In this document: positions 28,971 to 36,707 of the stretch, piece after piece
Layout of the letters: the number at the start of each line of letters is the position of its first letter
Position numbering within the stretch: position 1 is the stretch's first letter
Assembly: GCF_003236395.1 (NCBI RefSeq)
Contig: NZ_POUD01000020.1
Span: forward strand, 1 to 61,867
Length of the DNA: 61,867 nt
DNA from: Nonomuraea aridisoli
GTDB taxonomy: Bacteria > Actinomycetota > Actinomycetes > Streptosporangiales > Streptosporangiaceae
Direction of reading: 5' to 3'
Position numbers and translations under genes: made by a program
The notes under the pieces: model-generated
Databases searched by the model: none
Told to the model about the DNA's origin: nothing
The model's input: only the letters and a program-made list of their open reading frames with translations

Positions 28971-29027
28971 ATGGGCGGTTTCGTGGCTGAAGAGAGGGCC
29001 TGCGCCTTCGGCGGGCACCCGGCGTGA
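28971..29027 (+). CDS. 18-residue ORF preceding the second zinc permease
   Basis: MGGFVAEERACAFGGHPA, with a GGAGG site at good spacing. Its TGA overlaps the permease GTG (GTGA), so it could provide translational coupling for a gene whose own ribosome site is weak. Alternatively it is the leftover C-terminus of a deleted ATPase gene. Confidence 0.4.
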   Translation: MGGFVAEERACAFGGHPA

Positions 29028-29818
29028 GCGCGTTCACCTGGCGGGCCCTGGTCGAGCTCATCCTGGTCGGAGCGGTGTGCGGCGTGCTGGGCGTGCACAT
29101 CGTGCTGCGTCGCCTGGCCTACACCGCCGACATGCTCTCCCACGTGATGCTCCCCGGCGCCGTCGTCGCGACCCTGGCCGGCGCCGACCTCCGGCTGGGA
29201 GCCGCCGCCGCGGTCGCCGCGGCGGGCGGCGCCACCGTGCGCCGGGCCACGCACGGGAAGACGAGCCAGGCCACGATCACCGGAGTGATCGTCAGTGGCT
29301 CTCTCGCGGTCGGCGCCGTCCTGGCCTCGGCGTCGGACGGCTTCCGGGTCGACCTCGCCGCCGCGTTGGTCGGCTCGCCGCTCACCGTGACCGCCTCCGA
29401 CATCACGGTCTTCGCCGCCATCGGGCTGGTGGTCCTGGTCACGCTCGCCGTACTGGCCAAGGAACTCACGTTCGCCGCGTTCGACCCGGTGGGCCTGCGG
29501 GCGCTCGGCTGTCCGGCGAGGTGGCTCGACGCACTCGTCCTCATCCTGCTGGGCGCGGTCGTCGTGGCCGCCGTCCCGGCGGTCGGCTCCATGCTTCCCC
29601 TGGCGCTGCTCGCGGGACCGGCCGGAGCCGCGCTGCTCTGGGCCCGCCGGTTGGTGCCCGCGATGGTACTCGCCGCTCTCCTCGGCGCGGCCGCCGGAGC
29701 CGGCGGCCTGGCGCTCTCGCTGACCTACCGCCTCGCCACCGGAGCCACCGTCGCCCTGGTCTGTGGCCTGATCTTCCTCGTCGCATGCGGGTTCGCGGCG
29801 GCGCGGCGAGCGGGGTGA
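29024..29818 (+). CDS. Second ABC-3 family zinc/manganese permease
   Basis: 264 residues with seven to eight hydrophobic segments: GVHIVLRRLAYTADMLSHVMLPGAVVATLAGA is the family's N-terminal signature, and AVPAVGSMLPLALLAGPAGAALLWAR is the conserved late helix. It has no ATPase or binding protein of its own next to it, so it probably uses ZnuC and ZnuA encoded divergently. The shared intergenic Zur box fits this. Compared with the first ZnuB it diverges strongly, so not a recent duplicate. Confidence 0.85.
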   Translation: MSAFTWRALVELILVGAVCGVLGVHIVLRRLAYTADMLSHVMLPGAVVATLAGADLRLGAAAAVAAAGGATVRRATHGKTSQATITGVIVSGSLAVGAVLASASDGFRVDLAAALVGSPLTVTASDITVFAAIGLVVLVTLAVLAKELTFAAFDPVGLRALGCPARWLDALVLILLGAVVVAAVPAVGSMLPLALLAGPAGAALLWARRLVPAMVLAALLGAAAGAGGLALSLTYRLATGATVALVCGLIFLVACGFAAARRAG

Positions 29819-29924
29819 ACGTGCAGAACGGTGGAACACCACTCGCCCTTTCGGGCGGACGGCACGACGAACCCGGTCATGCGGACGGTCTTGCCGGCGA
29901 GCGATCTGCTCTGGGGACCTATTC
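29815..29924 (-). pseudogene. Second, partial copy of YcgQ C-terminal motif
   Basis: After the stop of the YcgQ-like gene another minus-strand frame continues with RSLAGKTVRMTGFVVPSARKGEW. It is a paralogue of the SLRGRKVRLTGFAV...GWNITRM segment just upstream in the intact frame. It lacks the CC motif and ends in the 3' end of the permease gene. It looks like the remnant of a second YcgQ gene or of a partial duplication. Confidence 0.5.
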
Positions 29925-30563
29925 GTAAGGTTCGGCCGGTTGCGCAATGGCGGTGACTTCGGTGGCGCAGCAGTTGATCCGCATCCTGGTGATGTTCCAA
30001 CCGGTCTCGGAGCGTACGGCGAAGCCGGTCAGCCGCACCTTCCTGCCCCTGAGCGAGGAGTTCGACGGTGTGTAGGCGCGCCCGATGAACTCGCCCAGCG
30101 TCAGCTCCGTCACCTCTCCACGGCCGAGCTCCCCGTAGCTCGCGGTACGGGAGGGCGCGGGCGCACCGTCGTCGAGCCTGGCCGCGAACGCGCCGAGTGG
30201 GGGCGGCTCGACCATCACCACGGCGAACACGGGCGCGGCCGGCAACCACGCCACCCGGGAACCGTGCGCGCCGGGCCGGCCCAGCCAGTCCTGGACGACG
30301 GCCAGCAGGGCCAGCCCCAGCAGCATCGCACCGGCTGCTACGAGCAGCGGCCCGAAGCCGGGCTTGACGTAGTTCACGTACGTCGTGGAGAACGCCGAGA
30401 TGGTCAGCAGCACCGCGCCGAGGGTCAGCAGGCCCTCCTCCCGCCGGTGCGGAGCTCGTCCTCGGGTGAGCAGAGTAACGGTTGACGTCGCAGCGATCCC
30501 CGCCTTCAGCGGGATTCGGTCACTTCCGGAGGGTCTGCCGTGGCGCCCGTGGTGGTGGAGCAC
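29919..30563 (-). CDS. YcgQ-like (TIGR03943) protein, apparently C-terminally short
   Basis: About 214 residues (start uncertain; a GTG at 30563 inside zur gives the longest form). Two membrane segments (LLTLGAVLLTISAFSTTYVNYV and PLLVAAGAMLLGLALLAVV), then an outside domain with SLRGRKVRLTGFAV and ITRMRINCCATEV. Paired cysteines in CCATEV are the family mark. YcgQ/YcgR pairs are recurrent Zur-regulon members. Here the protein stops about 15 residues after the CC pair, where the family normally continues for tens of residues, so it may be truncated. It overlaps the zur 3' end. Confidence 0.65.
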   Translation of the reverse strand: MLHHHGRHGRPSGSDRIPLKAGIAATSTVTLLTRGRAPHRREEGLLTLGAVLLTISAFSTTYVNYVKPGFGPLLVAAGAMLLGLALLAVVQDWLGRPGAHGSRVAWLPAAPVFAVVMVEPPPLGAFAARLDDGAPAPSRTASYGELGRGEVTELTLGEFIGRAYTPSNSSLRGRKVRLTGFAVRSETGWNITRMRINCCATEVTAIAQPAEPYE

Positions 30564-30958
30564 CGGCGCGACCCGGATTCAGCGCTCTCGCAGGTCGCGC
30601 AGACTCCGTAGACTTCTTCGGCCCGGAAACCGTCCACGATGTCCTCCTGCCGTTCCGCCACCATCCCGCAGACGCGGCACACGAGATGATGGTGACTGGC
30701 GGAGCCGCACAGCCGGTACACGCCCTCACCCATGTGGGTGAAGGCATGCACCAACCCGGCCTCCGTCATCGAGGCGAGAGCGCGATAGACAGTGGTGAGT
30801 CCGGTGGTCGCGCCGCGGTCCTGCAGTTCGGCGTGGACCCGTCGTGCCGACACGGGCAGCCGATGGGCGGCAAGGACTTCGAGCACGAGCAGCCGCTGAC
30901 TGGTCACCCGGATGCCGGCCGTTTCCAGCATCGGTCCCCACCGCGCCATGTCGACCAT
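30506..30958 (-). CDS. zur: Zinc uptake regulator Zur (Fur family)
   Basis: 150 residues. Winged HTH with TSQRLLVLEVLAAH ... VHAELQDRGATTGLTTVYRAL; metal-binding SASHHHLVCRVCGMVAE; and a second pair CATC, so the structural Cys4 site (CxxC...CxxC) is present. The spacer between the two CxxC pairs is about ten residues shorter than in Streptomyces Zur as I remember it. GGAGGAT two bases before the ATG is strong. It lies in the operon started at the 34.3-kb Zur boxes, so it is probably autoregulated. Its targets are the boxes listed here (inference). Confidence 0.88.
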   Translation of the reverse strand: MVDMARWGPMLETAGIRVTSQRLLVLEVLAAHRLPVSARRVHAELQDRGATTGLTTVYRALASMTEAGLVHAFTHMGEGVYRLCGSASHHHLVCRVCGMVAERQEDIVDGFRAEEVYGVCATCESAESGSRRCSTTTGATADPPEVTESR

Positions 30959-31004
30959 GCATCCTCCATCAGAGGTCCACAGGGTTGCCGTCCCGTGCCA
31001 CCCC

Positions 31005-31730
31005 TCACACGGGTGATCGGGTGATGGACCACAACCCGAGGTCGGTCGGGCCGGTTGGGGTGACGTGCAGGTCGTGTTCGGCGAGTTCGGCCTTGAACCG
31101 GTCAGGGCCGAGGATCCACCAGGCGTACTCGACCTCCACCTCCTCGGCCGGTTCTCCGTCCTGAAAGGCGCGATACGTCATGTGCCAGGTGATCCGCTCG
31201 GGCCCGGCGGGTTCGGCGCGGCCCCAGCCCTCGTACCGGCGGCGCCCGATGCGCAGCTCGGAGAAGCGGGTGTGCGGTACGGCGACGGGTTCGGCGGGGG
31301 GCTGGAGGTTGAGGACGGCGCGGCCGTCCGGCAGAAGGCGTTCGGCCAGCAGTCGCCAGATCGTGCGGCGTTCGGCTGGGTCGAAGTGGCCGATGACGTT
31401 CATGGCGACGAGCGTGCCCAGGCGGGGCGGGAGCGTGGCCTGGAGCAGGCCGTTCGGCAGCACGGTCACGCGGTCGCGCAGGTCCGGGTCCTCGTCGACC
31501 CTGGCGAGCAGGACCGCGCGCAGGCCTGGCGACGGCTCCACGGCGAAGATCTCCGCCCGCGGCAGGGCTTGTGCGATCACCCGGACGCCGTGGCCGCCGC
31601 CGGCGCCGACGTCCACGACCGGTCCAGGGGCGCCCCTCAGCGCCTCGGTGAGCACGGGGGCCAGTGCGGTCCAGGCCGGGGCGAGCATGACGTCCACGAA
31701 CTCGGCGGAGCGTTCGTACTGGTCCGTCAT
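31005..31730 (-). CDS. Class I SAM-dependent methyltransferase in the Zur operon
   Basis: 241 residues. Motif I VVDVGAGGGHGVRVI (38-52), acidic motif II FAVEPSPGLRAVLLAR, motif IV VAMNVIGHFDPAERR, and motif VI RLLPDGRAVLNLQPP. No substrate-specific domain. It sits between a CobW-like gene and zur with gaps of 43 and 46 nt, so it is probably Zur-controlled. Methyltransferases of this kind recur beside zinc-response genes in actinomycetes, but their substrate is not known to me. Confidence 0.85.
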   Translation of the reverse strand: MTDQYERSAEFVDVMLAPAWTALAPVLTEALRGAPGPVVDVGAGGGHGVRVIAQALPRAEIFAVEPSPGLRAVLLARVDEDPDLRDRVTVLPNGLLQATLPPRLGTLVAMNVIGHFDPAERRTIWRLLAERLLPDGRAVLNLQPPAEPVAVPHTRFSELRIGRRRYEGWGRAEPAGPERITWHMTYRAFQDGEPAEEVEVEYAWWILGPDRFKAELAEHDLHVTPTGPTDLGLWSITRSPV

Positions 31731-31773
31731 ACGATCACCTGGCCTCGCGGTGCGTCGGGTGCACGATGGGATG

Positions 31774-32883
31774 TCACGCGCGGTCCTCCAGATTCAGTAC
31801 GGGGGCGAACGGGTCGTCGTAACGGGCCCACGCCGCGGCACCCGGCAGGATGTCGCCCTGATCGATGAGGCAGGAGTCGAGCAGGGCGCAGATGCGGTCG
31901 CGGTCGAGGTCAGGTCCGGTGAAGACGAGGTGCTGGACGCGGTCGCCGATGATCGGGTTCCAGTCCAGGGCGGCGGCGGCCCGGCGGGTGGGGGAGACCA
32001 GGTCCCAGGCCGCTTCGGGCAGCGCCGCCAGCCAGGGGCCGGCGTCCTTCACGGAGACCGCTCCCGCCACGGCGTCCCAGGCCAGCATGCGTTCGTGGCG
32101 GCTGGCCAGCCAGAACCGGCCACGGGAGCGGACTGTGGTGGTGACGAGCTCCTCCATGGCCTCGAACAGCCGGCCGGGGTGCAGCGGGCGCAGACGGTGC
32201 CAGACGACCGTGGTGACCTCGCCGGTCTGCCTGTCGGCCGGGAGCCGGGCGGTGGCCGGGTCGACGCGTTCGGCGAGGTCGTGGACGTCCAGCACCCGGC
32301 CGGTGAGATCGGGGACGGCGACGATCGGCGTGTGCGGGGCCAAATGGGCGAGCACGGCGGTCGACAGTTCGGTGTCGTCGGCGTCGCCGCCGTGCAGGGA
32401 CAGGCTGGTGGCGTACTCGATCTGGCGGGCCAGCACCTCTGCCAGGTGGCGCTGGTCGCCGGGCGTCGCGGCCTGGCCGTTGTCGCACAGCCGGTCGCCG
32501 CGGCAGAGGTCCACGGCCAGGTGCTCGGCGTCCAGCGCCGTGTGCACGCAGGTCAGGCGGAGGCGGCCCGTACGGGCCAGCGCTTCGGCGACCGGGCGCG
32601 GCTCGACGGAGTCCCAGAGGTCGATGATCATTAGCGGCGTGTCCGGGGAGCGCCGTACGAACTGGGTGAGCTCGCGGATGGTGCCGTGGACGCAGTCGTG
32701 CTTGAGACGCACCTCGGCGCGGTCCAGGACGCCGGAGACGTCGCGGATCACGCGCTCGATCCGGCCCGCGGCGATGGCGTGGTGGATCGCCACGGCTCCC
32801 GGATGGCGCTGCAACAACCGGTCGACCGCGTCGGCCCGGGCACCGGCGTACAGGCCTCCGACCAAGGCGACGGGAATGGGCAC
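31774..32883 (-). CDS. CobW/COG0523-like protein with degenerate P-loop
   Basis: 369 residues, overall CobW-like. The N-terminal strand VALVGGLYAGARADAV replaces the GxxGxGKT Walker A, with no Lys. The zinc-binding CxCC motif is reduced to DCVHGT (only Cys64). Conserved: [48 protein letters not shown]0523 GTPases normally deliver zinc under starvation, so this paralogue may have lost GTPase or metal-handling function, or act as a partner of the upstream paralogue. The GTG at 32883 has GGAGG at ideal spacing. It follows rpsR in the operon. Confidence 0.82.
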   Translation of the reverse strand: MPIPVALVGGLYAGARADAVDRLLQRHPGAVAIHHAIAAGRIERVIRDVSGVLDRAEVRLKHDCVHGTIRELTQFVRRSPDTPLMIIDLWDSVEPRPVAEALARTGRLRLTCVHTALDAEHLAVDLCRGDRLCDNGQAATPGDQRHLAEVLARQIEYATSLSLHGGDADDTELSTAVLAHLAPHTPIVAVPDLTGRVLDVHDLAERVDPATARLPADRQTGEVTTVVWHRLRPLHPGRLFEAMEELVTTTVRSRGRFWLASRHERMLAWDAVAGAVSVKDAGPWLAALPEAAWDLVSPTRRAAAALDWNPIIGDRVQHLVFTGPDLDRDRICALLDSCLIDQGDILPGAAAWARYDDPFAPVLNLEDRA

Positions 32884-32912
32884 AGGACCCTCCAAGGCAA
32901 ATCAGGATATGT

Positions 32913-33140
32913 TCATGCGCTGGGGCGGGAGGCGTACGGGAGCAGGGCCATCTCGCGGGCGTTCTTGACGGCCTTGGCGATCAGGCGCTGCTGCTGCACG
33001 GTGACGCCCGTGACGCGGCGGCTGCGGATCTTGCCCCGGTCGGAGATGAACTTGCGGAGCAGGGCGGTGTCCTTGTAGTCGACGCGGTCGACGTGCAGGA
33101 GCGGGTTGGGCTTCTTGCGCGGTGCGCGGTGGTTCTTCAT
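32913..33140 (-). CDS. rpsR: Ribosomal protein bS18, cysteine-free paralogue
   Basis: 75 residues: [40 protein letters not shown] and [21 protein letters not shown] are standard bS18. It has no Cys, so it cannot bind zinc and is the C-minus form that replaces the zinc protein in starvation. The ATG overlaps the preceding CobW-like stop (ATGA), with AAGGAG upstream. Part of the minus operon from the 34.3-kb Zur boxes. Confidence 0.95.
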   Translation of the reverse strand: MKNHRAPRKKPNPLLHVDRVDYKDTALLRKFISDRGKIRSRRVTGVTVQQQRLIAKAVKNAREMALLPYASRPSA

Positions 33141-34276
33141 GCGTTCTCCTTGATCAGGATGGGCGCGAACGGGTCGTCGTAACGGCTCCACGCGTCCTCA
33201 CCGGCTCGTTCCTCCTCCTCGGTGAGCAGGCAGGACTCGAGGAGCGTGCGGAGGCGGGCGGTGTCGAGGTCGGGGCCGGTGAAGACCAGGTGCTGGACGC
33301 GGTCGCCGCACTCGGGGTGCCAGTCGAGCGTGGCGGCCGTACGGCGGGCGGGGGAGACCAGGTCCCAGGCGGCCCCCGGCAGCGCGGCCAGCCAGGGACC
33401 CGCGTCCTCGACCGAGACGATGCCCGCGACGGCGTCCCAGGCGAGCAGCTGATCGGGGCGGTTGGCCAGCCAGAAGCGGCCTCGGGAGCGTACGGACTCG
33501 GTGCCCAGCTCGTCCACGGCCTCGAACAGGCGGGCGGGGTGCAGCGGCCGGCGGCTGCGCCAGACGGCGGTGACGATCTCGTCGGTCCGGGCGTCGCCGG
33601 GCAGCTGGGCGGTGGCGGGGTCGACGCGTTCGGCCAGTTCGCCGGTGCACACCCGGGCTCCGGTGCCCGGCGGCAGCGCGTCGATCGTGTGGACCGGGGT
33701 GAAAGGGGCGAGGTGGGTGAGCACCGTACGGGACAGCTCGTGGTCGTCTTCGTCGCCGCCGTGCAGCACCAGGGCGGTCGGATATTCGAGCTGGCGGGCC
33801 AGGACCTCGGCCAGGTAGCGCTGGTCGCCGGCGGCCGCGGGCTTGCCGACCTCGATGAGGCGTTCGCCGCGGGTGATGTCGTCGGGCATGGCCGCGGCGT
33901 CGAGCGCGGTGAGCACGGCCGTGAGGCGCAGGATCTCCTGGGCCTCGTCGCAGTCGACGGCCTCGGCCACCGAGCGGGGCTCCACGGAGTCCCAGAGGTC
34001 GGCGATCAGCAGGTCCGCACCGCGCGCGAGCTTGACGAGCTGGGGGAGCAGGTCCTCGCGGACCGTGCAGGTGACGCAGCCGTGCGCGAGGTGCACCTCG
34101 GCCGTGTCGAGCACGCCCGTCCTGTCCCGGACGGTGCGCCGGACGAGCCCTTCGGCGACGTCGCTCAGGTCGTGGTGGACGGCGACCGCTCCCGGATGCC
34201 GCGCCAGCAGCCGCTCGACCGTTGCCGTACGGGCCGTGCGGTGCAGGCCTGCGACGAGGACCACGGGGGTCGGCAT
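33137..34276 (-). CDS. CobW/COG0523-like protein, first gene of the Zur-controlled minus operon
   Basis: 379 residues. [20 protein letters not shown] stands where Walker A should be (no GKT), and [12 protein letters not shown] (Cys67, Cys70) replaces the usual CxCC. Later blocks [17 protein letters not shown] and [16 protein letters not shown] match the group of actinobacterial COG0523 proteins found beside C-minus ribosomal genes. The ATG at 34276 has AGGAGG six bases upstream and lies 20 nt from a Zur box. About 60% similar by eye to the second CobW gene, suggesting tandem duplication separated by rpsR. Presumed zinc chaperone; nucleotide hydrolysis doubtful. Confidence 0.85.
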   Translation of the reverse strand: MPTPVVLVAGLHRTARTATVERLLARHPGAVAVHHDLSDVAEGLVRRTVRDRTGVLDTAEVHLAHGCVTCTVREDLLPQLVKLARGADLLIADLWDSVEPRSVAEAVDCDEAQEILRLTAVLTALDAAAMPDDITRGERLIEVGKPAAAGDQRYLAEVLARQLEYPTALVLHGGDEDDHELSRTVLTHLAPFTPVHTIDALPPGTGARVCTGELAERVDPATAQLPGDARTDEIVTAVWRSRRPLHPARLFEAVDELGTESVRSRGRFWLANRPDQLLAWDAVAGIVSVEDAGPWLAALPGAAWDLVSPARRTAATLDWHPECGDRVQHLVFTGPDLDTARLRTLLESCLLTEEEERAGEDAWSRYDDPFAPILIKENA

Positions 34277-34296
34277 AGAGCCTCCTGTTGCAGCAA

Positions 34297-34311
34297 TGAA
34301 AACCATTGTCG
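34297..34311. promoter_or_regulatory. Zur box in the cobW/rpmG divergent promoter
   Basis: TGAAAACCATTGTCG, two mismatches from consensus, with an overlapping second site on the other strand reading TGATAACGACAATGG (34305-34319). The 73-nt gap between the two divergent operons contains nothing else, so one Zur site pair likely governs both. Confidence 0.8.
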
Positions 34312-34349
34312 TTATCATGGCATGAGTTCGCCCATGGGAAGGAACCACT

Positions 34350-34514
34350 TTGGCCAGAAATGAGGTGCGGCCCGTGATCAAACTCAAGTCCACGGCCGGC
34401 ACCGGCTACACGTACGTGACCAGAAAGAACCGGAGAAACGACCCTGACCGGCTGACCCTCCGCAAGTACGACCCGATCGTCCGCCGGCACGTCGTCTTCC
34501 GGGAGGAACGATGA
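34350..34514 (+). CDS. rpmG: Ribosomal protein bL33, cysteine-free paralogue
   Basis: 54 residues from a TTG start ([17 protein letters not shown]..., then [14 protein letters not shown] and [16 protein letters not shown]). The TTG gives the conserved ARNEVRP N-terminus and has AAGGA before it; the GTG eight codons later would lose it. No Cys, so the zinc-free form. Its stop overlaps the bL31 start (ATGA). It starts 39 nt after the Zur box. Confidence 0.92.
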   Translation: MARNEVRPVIKLKSTAGTGYTYVTRKNRRNDPDRLTLRKYDPIVRRHVVFREER

Positions 34515-34756
34515 AGAAGGGCATCCACCCCGACTACCGCCCGGTCGTCTTCCGCGACCCCGGCGCGGACTTCGCGTTCCTCACCCGTTCGACGATCAAG
34601 AGTGACAAGACGATCGTGTGGACGGACGGCAACACCTACCCGGTGGTCGACGTCGACGTGTCCTCCGCGAGCCATCCGTTCTACACCGGCCGCAGCCGCG
34701 TCCTGGACACCGCGGGCCGCGTCGAACGGTTCAAGCAGCGCTACGGGAGGGCCTGA
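34511..34756 (+). CDS. rpmE2: Ribosomal protein bL31 type B (zinc-free)
   Basis: 81 residues: [31 protein letters not shown] and [19 protein letters not shown] are the type-B bL31 pattern. The CxxC of type A is absent. It replaces zinc-containing bL31 when zinc is short, releasing zinc from ribosomes. Coupled to bL33 (ATGA) and bL28 (TGATG). Confidence 0.95.
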   Translation: MKKGIHPDYRPVVFRDPGADFAFLTRSTIKSDKTIVWTDGNTYPVVDVDVSSASHPFYTGRSRVLDTAGRVERFKQRYGRA

Positions 34757-34992
34757 TGTCCGCGCACTGCCAGCTCACCGGCGTCAAGCCGGTCTTCGGC
34801 AACAACGTCTCACATTCCCACCGCCGCACCCGCCGGCGCTGGAACCCCAACATTCAGCAGCGCCGTTACTGGCTGCCGAGCGAGGGCCGCCACGTCCGGC
34901 TCACGCTCAGCGCCCGGGCGATCAAGACGATCGACCGGATCGGCATCGAGCAGGCCGTCGCGCAGATCCGCGCGCGAGGGGAGAAGATCTGA
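34756..34992 (+). CDS. rpmB: Ribosomal protein bL28 paralogue
   Basis: 78 residues: [27 protein letters not shown] and [12 protein letters not shown] are diagnostic of bL28. Only one Cys (C5) remains of the zinc-binding set, so metal binding is unlikely. Both ends overlap neighbours by one base, forming a tightly coupled ribosomal set. Confidence 0.95.
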   Translation: MSAHCQLTGVKPVFGNNVSHSHRRTRRRWNPNIQQRRYWLPSEGRHVRLTLSARAIKTIDRIGIEQAVAQIRARGEKI

Positions 34993-35291
34993 TGGCCAAG
35001 AAGAGCAAGATCGCGGCCAACGAGCGGCGCAAGGCCGTGGTCGCCCGCTACGCGCAACGGCGCGCGGAGCTGAAGGAGATCATCCGCACCGGCGCCCCGC
35101 AGGAACGCGACCAGGCCGTGCGCGAACTGGCCCGCCAGCCGCGCGACGCCAGCGCCACCCGCGTACGCAACCGCGACTCCGTCGACGGCCGTCCCCGCGG
35201 TCACCTGACCAAGTTCGGGCTGTCGCGCGTGCGTTTCCGTGAGATGGCGCATAGGGGCGAGCTGCCCGGCATCACGAAGGCGAGCTGGTAA
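34992..35291 (+). CDS. rpsN: Ribosomal protein uS14, long zinc-free form
   Basis: 99 residues: [31 protein letters not shown], then [31 protein letters not shown]. This is the long C-minus type lacking the CxxC-CxxC zinc ribbon of the short form. ATG shares a base with the bL28 stop. Confidence 0.95.
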   Translation: MAKKSKIAANERRKAVVARYAQRRAELKEIIRTGAPQERDQAVRELARQPRDASATRVRNRDSVDGRPRGHLTKFGLSRVRFREMAHRGELPGITKASW

Positions 35292-35293
35292 CC

Positions 35294-35461
35294 GTGGCCG
35301 TTCCCAAACGCCGCACCTCCCGGTCCAACACCCGGCATCGCCGCAGCCAGTGGAAGGCCGCGGTGCCCGACCTCGTCCCGATCACCGTGAACGGGCGCGA
35401 GCTGCTCGTCCCCCGGCGCCTCGTCCGCGCCTACCAGCGAGGGTTGATCACCGTCGACTGA
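35294..35461 (+). CDS. rpmF: Ribosomal protein bL32, cysteine-free paralogue
   Basis: 55 residues from [24 protein letters not shown] is the bL32 N-terminus. The four zinc-binding Cys of standard bL32 are absent; the C-terminus is [17 protein letters not shown]. It is last in the set, two bases after uS14, and is followed by a long hairpin. Confidence 0.93.
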   Translation: MAVPKRRTSRSNTRHRRSQWKAAVPDLVPITVNGRELLVPRRLVRAYQRGLITVD

Positions 35462-35469
35462 GATGACCC

Positions 35470-35536
35470 GGCCACCGGGCCATCCGCCGTGCGTATGCAA
35501 GCCGGGCACGGTGGCACGGCGGGATGCCCGGTGGCC
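35470..35536. terminator. Long inverted repeat between rpmF and convergent methyltransferase
   Basis: Two 23-nt arms (35470-35492 and 35514-35536) pair almost completely; the only disruption is a CATCC/ATCCC offset in the middle. The 21-nt loop contains a second GGGCACGGTGG segment that can pair with the inner arm. It sits 9 nt after the rpmF stop and 15 nt before the methyltransferase stop, so it is probably a bidirectional terminator. Confidence 0.8.
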
Positions 35537-35550
35537 GCCACTGAGGGTGT

Positions 35551-36366
35551 TCAGCGGGTGCGGATGCCCGTGCCGATGAGCGAGGTGGCGTCCAGGTCGC
35601 TTAGTCTGCGCTCCGCGAGCAGGCGCTGAAACGTGGTGCGGACCTGCTCGACGACGGGTGCCTCCAAGTCGGTGAGCAGGCCGCGAAAGCCGCTGCCGAG
35701 CGCGATCCGCCAGGCGAGCATGGGGTTCAGTGGGATGTGCAGAGGCGCGCGGATCACGGTGACCCGTGCCACCCCGCGGGCGGCCAGCCAGGTGGCGAGC
35801 TTGTCCTCGGTGTCGATCCTCGCCACCGCCTGCTTGCTGGGCGGCGGGCCGATCTCGGTGTCTCGTACGCGCTCGACCGCTTCGGTGAAGAGCCGGCCGA
35901 AGTCCTCCATCGCCCCTTCGGCCCAGCTGGCGATGACCAGCCGTCCGCCGGGCCGGAGCAGTCCGGCCAGGCGGGAGACCGGCGGGTCCATGTCCGGGAG
36001 CAGGAACACGCCGTGGACGCATTGCACCACGTCGTAAAGGTGTCCCTCGTGAGGCTCCCAGGCGGTGGCGTCGCCCTGCATGAACCGGACGTTGTCCAGC
36101 CCTTCGAGCATCGAGCGGCGCCGGCCGTGGGCCAGCAGCTCCGCGGCGAGGTCGATGGCGTCCACCTCTCCACGCGGCCCGGTCGCCCGCGCGGCAGGTA
36201 CCGCCGAGGCGCCCGCGCCGCAGCAGACGTCCAGCACACGTTCGCCCGGCTGGATCCGGGCGGCGGCGACCGTCGCCTCTCCGATGCGATCCCACAACAA
36301 CGGCGAGACCTCGGTGTACTCAGCGGCTGCGCTGTCGAAGGCGCTGCCGATGCCGGCAGATGTCAT
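35551..36366 (-). CDS. UbiE/Methyltransf_11-type SAM methyltransferase under its own Zur-like box
   Basis: 271 residues. Motif I RVLDVCCGAGASAVPAA (43-59), motif II EVDAIDLAAELLAHGRRR, motif IV YDVVQCVHGVFLLPDM, and motif VI LLRPGGRLVIASW. Monocistronic, with GGAGAATCC before the ATG and a Zur-type box ~75 nt upstream. Being Zur-controlled next to C-minus ribosomal genes suggests a low-zinc function. Modification of the metallophore, of the ribosome, or of a small metabolite are all open. Confidence 0.85.
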   Translation of the reverse strand: MTSAGIGSAFDSAAAEYTEVSPLLWDRIGEATVAAARIQPGERVLDVCCGAGASAVPAARATGPRGEVDAIDLAAELLAHGRRRSMLEGLDNVRFMQGDATAWEPHEGHLYDVVQCVHGVFLLPDMDPPVSRLAGLLRPGGRLVIASWAEGAMEDFGRLFTEAVERVRDTEIGPPPSKQAVARIDTEDKLATWLAARGVARVTVIRAPLHIPLNPMLAWRIALGSGFRGLLTDLEAPVVEQVRTTFQRLLAERRLSDLDATSLIGTGIRTR

Positions 36367-36441
36367 GGGGATTCTCCGTCCGCTTCGTGGTATCCATCCG
36401 AGTGAGAAACGATTATCGTCATCATCGACTCATTGCGGCAA

Positions 36442-36456
36442 TGAAAATCATTCCTA
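36442..36456. promoter_or_regulatory. Zur-type box upstream of the orphan methyltransferase
   Basis: TGAAAATCATTCCTA, two mismatches from TGANAATNATTNTCA. A second AT-rich dyad, ACGATTATCGT (36409-36419), lies between it and the gene and could be a further weaker site. Confidence 0.65.
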
Positions 36457-36486
36457 CAACTCCACCGGCCGGTCGCTCATGAACCG

Positions 36487-36707
36487 GTGGCGGTGCGCCG
36501 AGCGCCTGCGCTCTCGCCGGACGGTGGCATGATCGCGTATCTCGCTCCGACAGAGGGTGTGCCCAACCTGTGGACGGGGGTCGTCGGGAGGCCCGTACCG
36601 GCAGATCACCGCGGAAAAGGCGCGCGGCATCGAGAGCTTCCGCTGGTGCGGCGACCATCGGCTGTACGTCATGGACAAGGGCGGAGACGAGAACTGGCAG
36701 CCTGCAG
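36487..36707 (+). pseudogene. Fragment of an S9 prolyl oligopeptidase-family gene
   Basis: One frame reads PALSPDGGMIAYLAPTEGVPNLWTG. At ~36585 the sense shifts to another frame reading YRQITAEKARGIESFRWCGDHRLYVMDKGGDENWQ. These are consecutive beta-propeller blades of S9 peptidases (usual DKGGDENWH). The catalytic domain is missing, and the fragment is joined to the 3' end of the convergent ABC permease gene. Confidence 0.7.
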
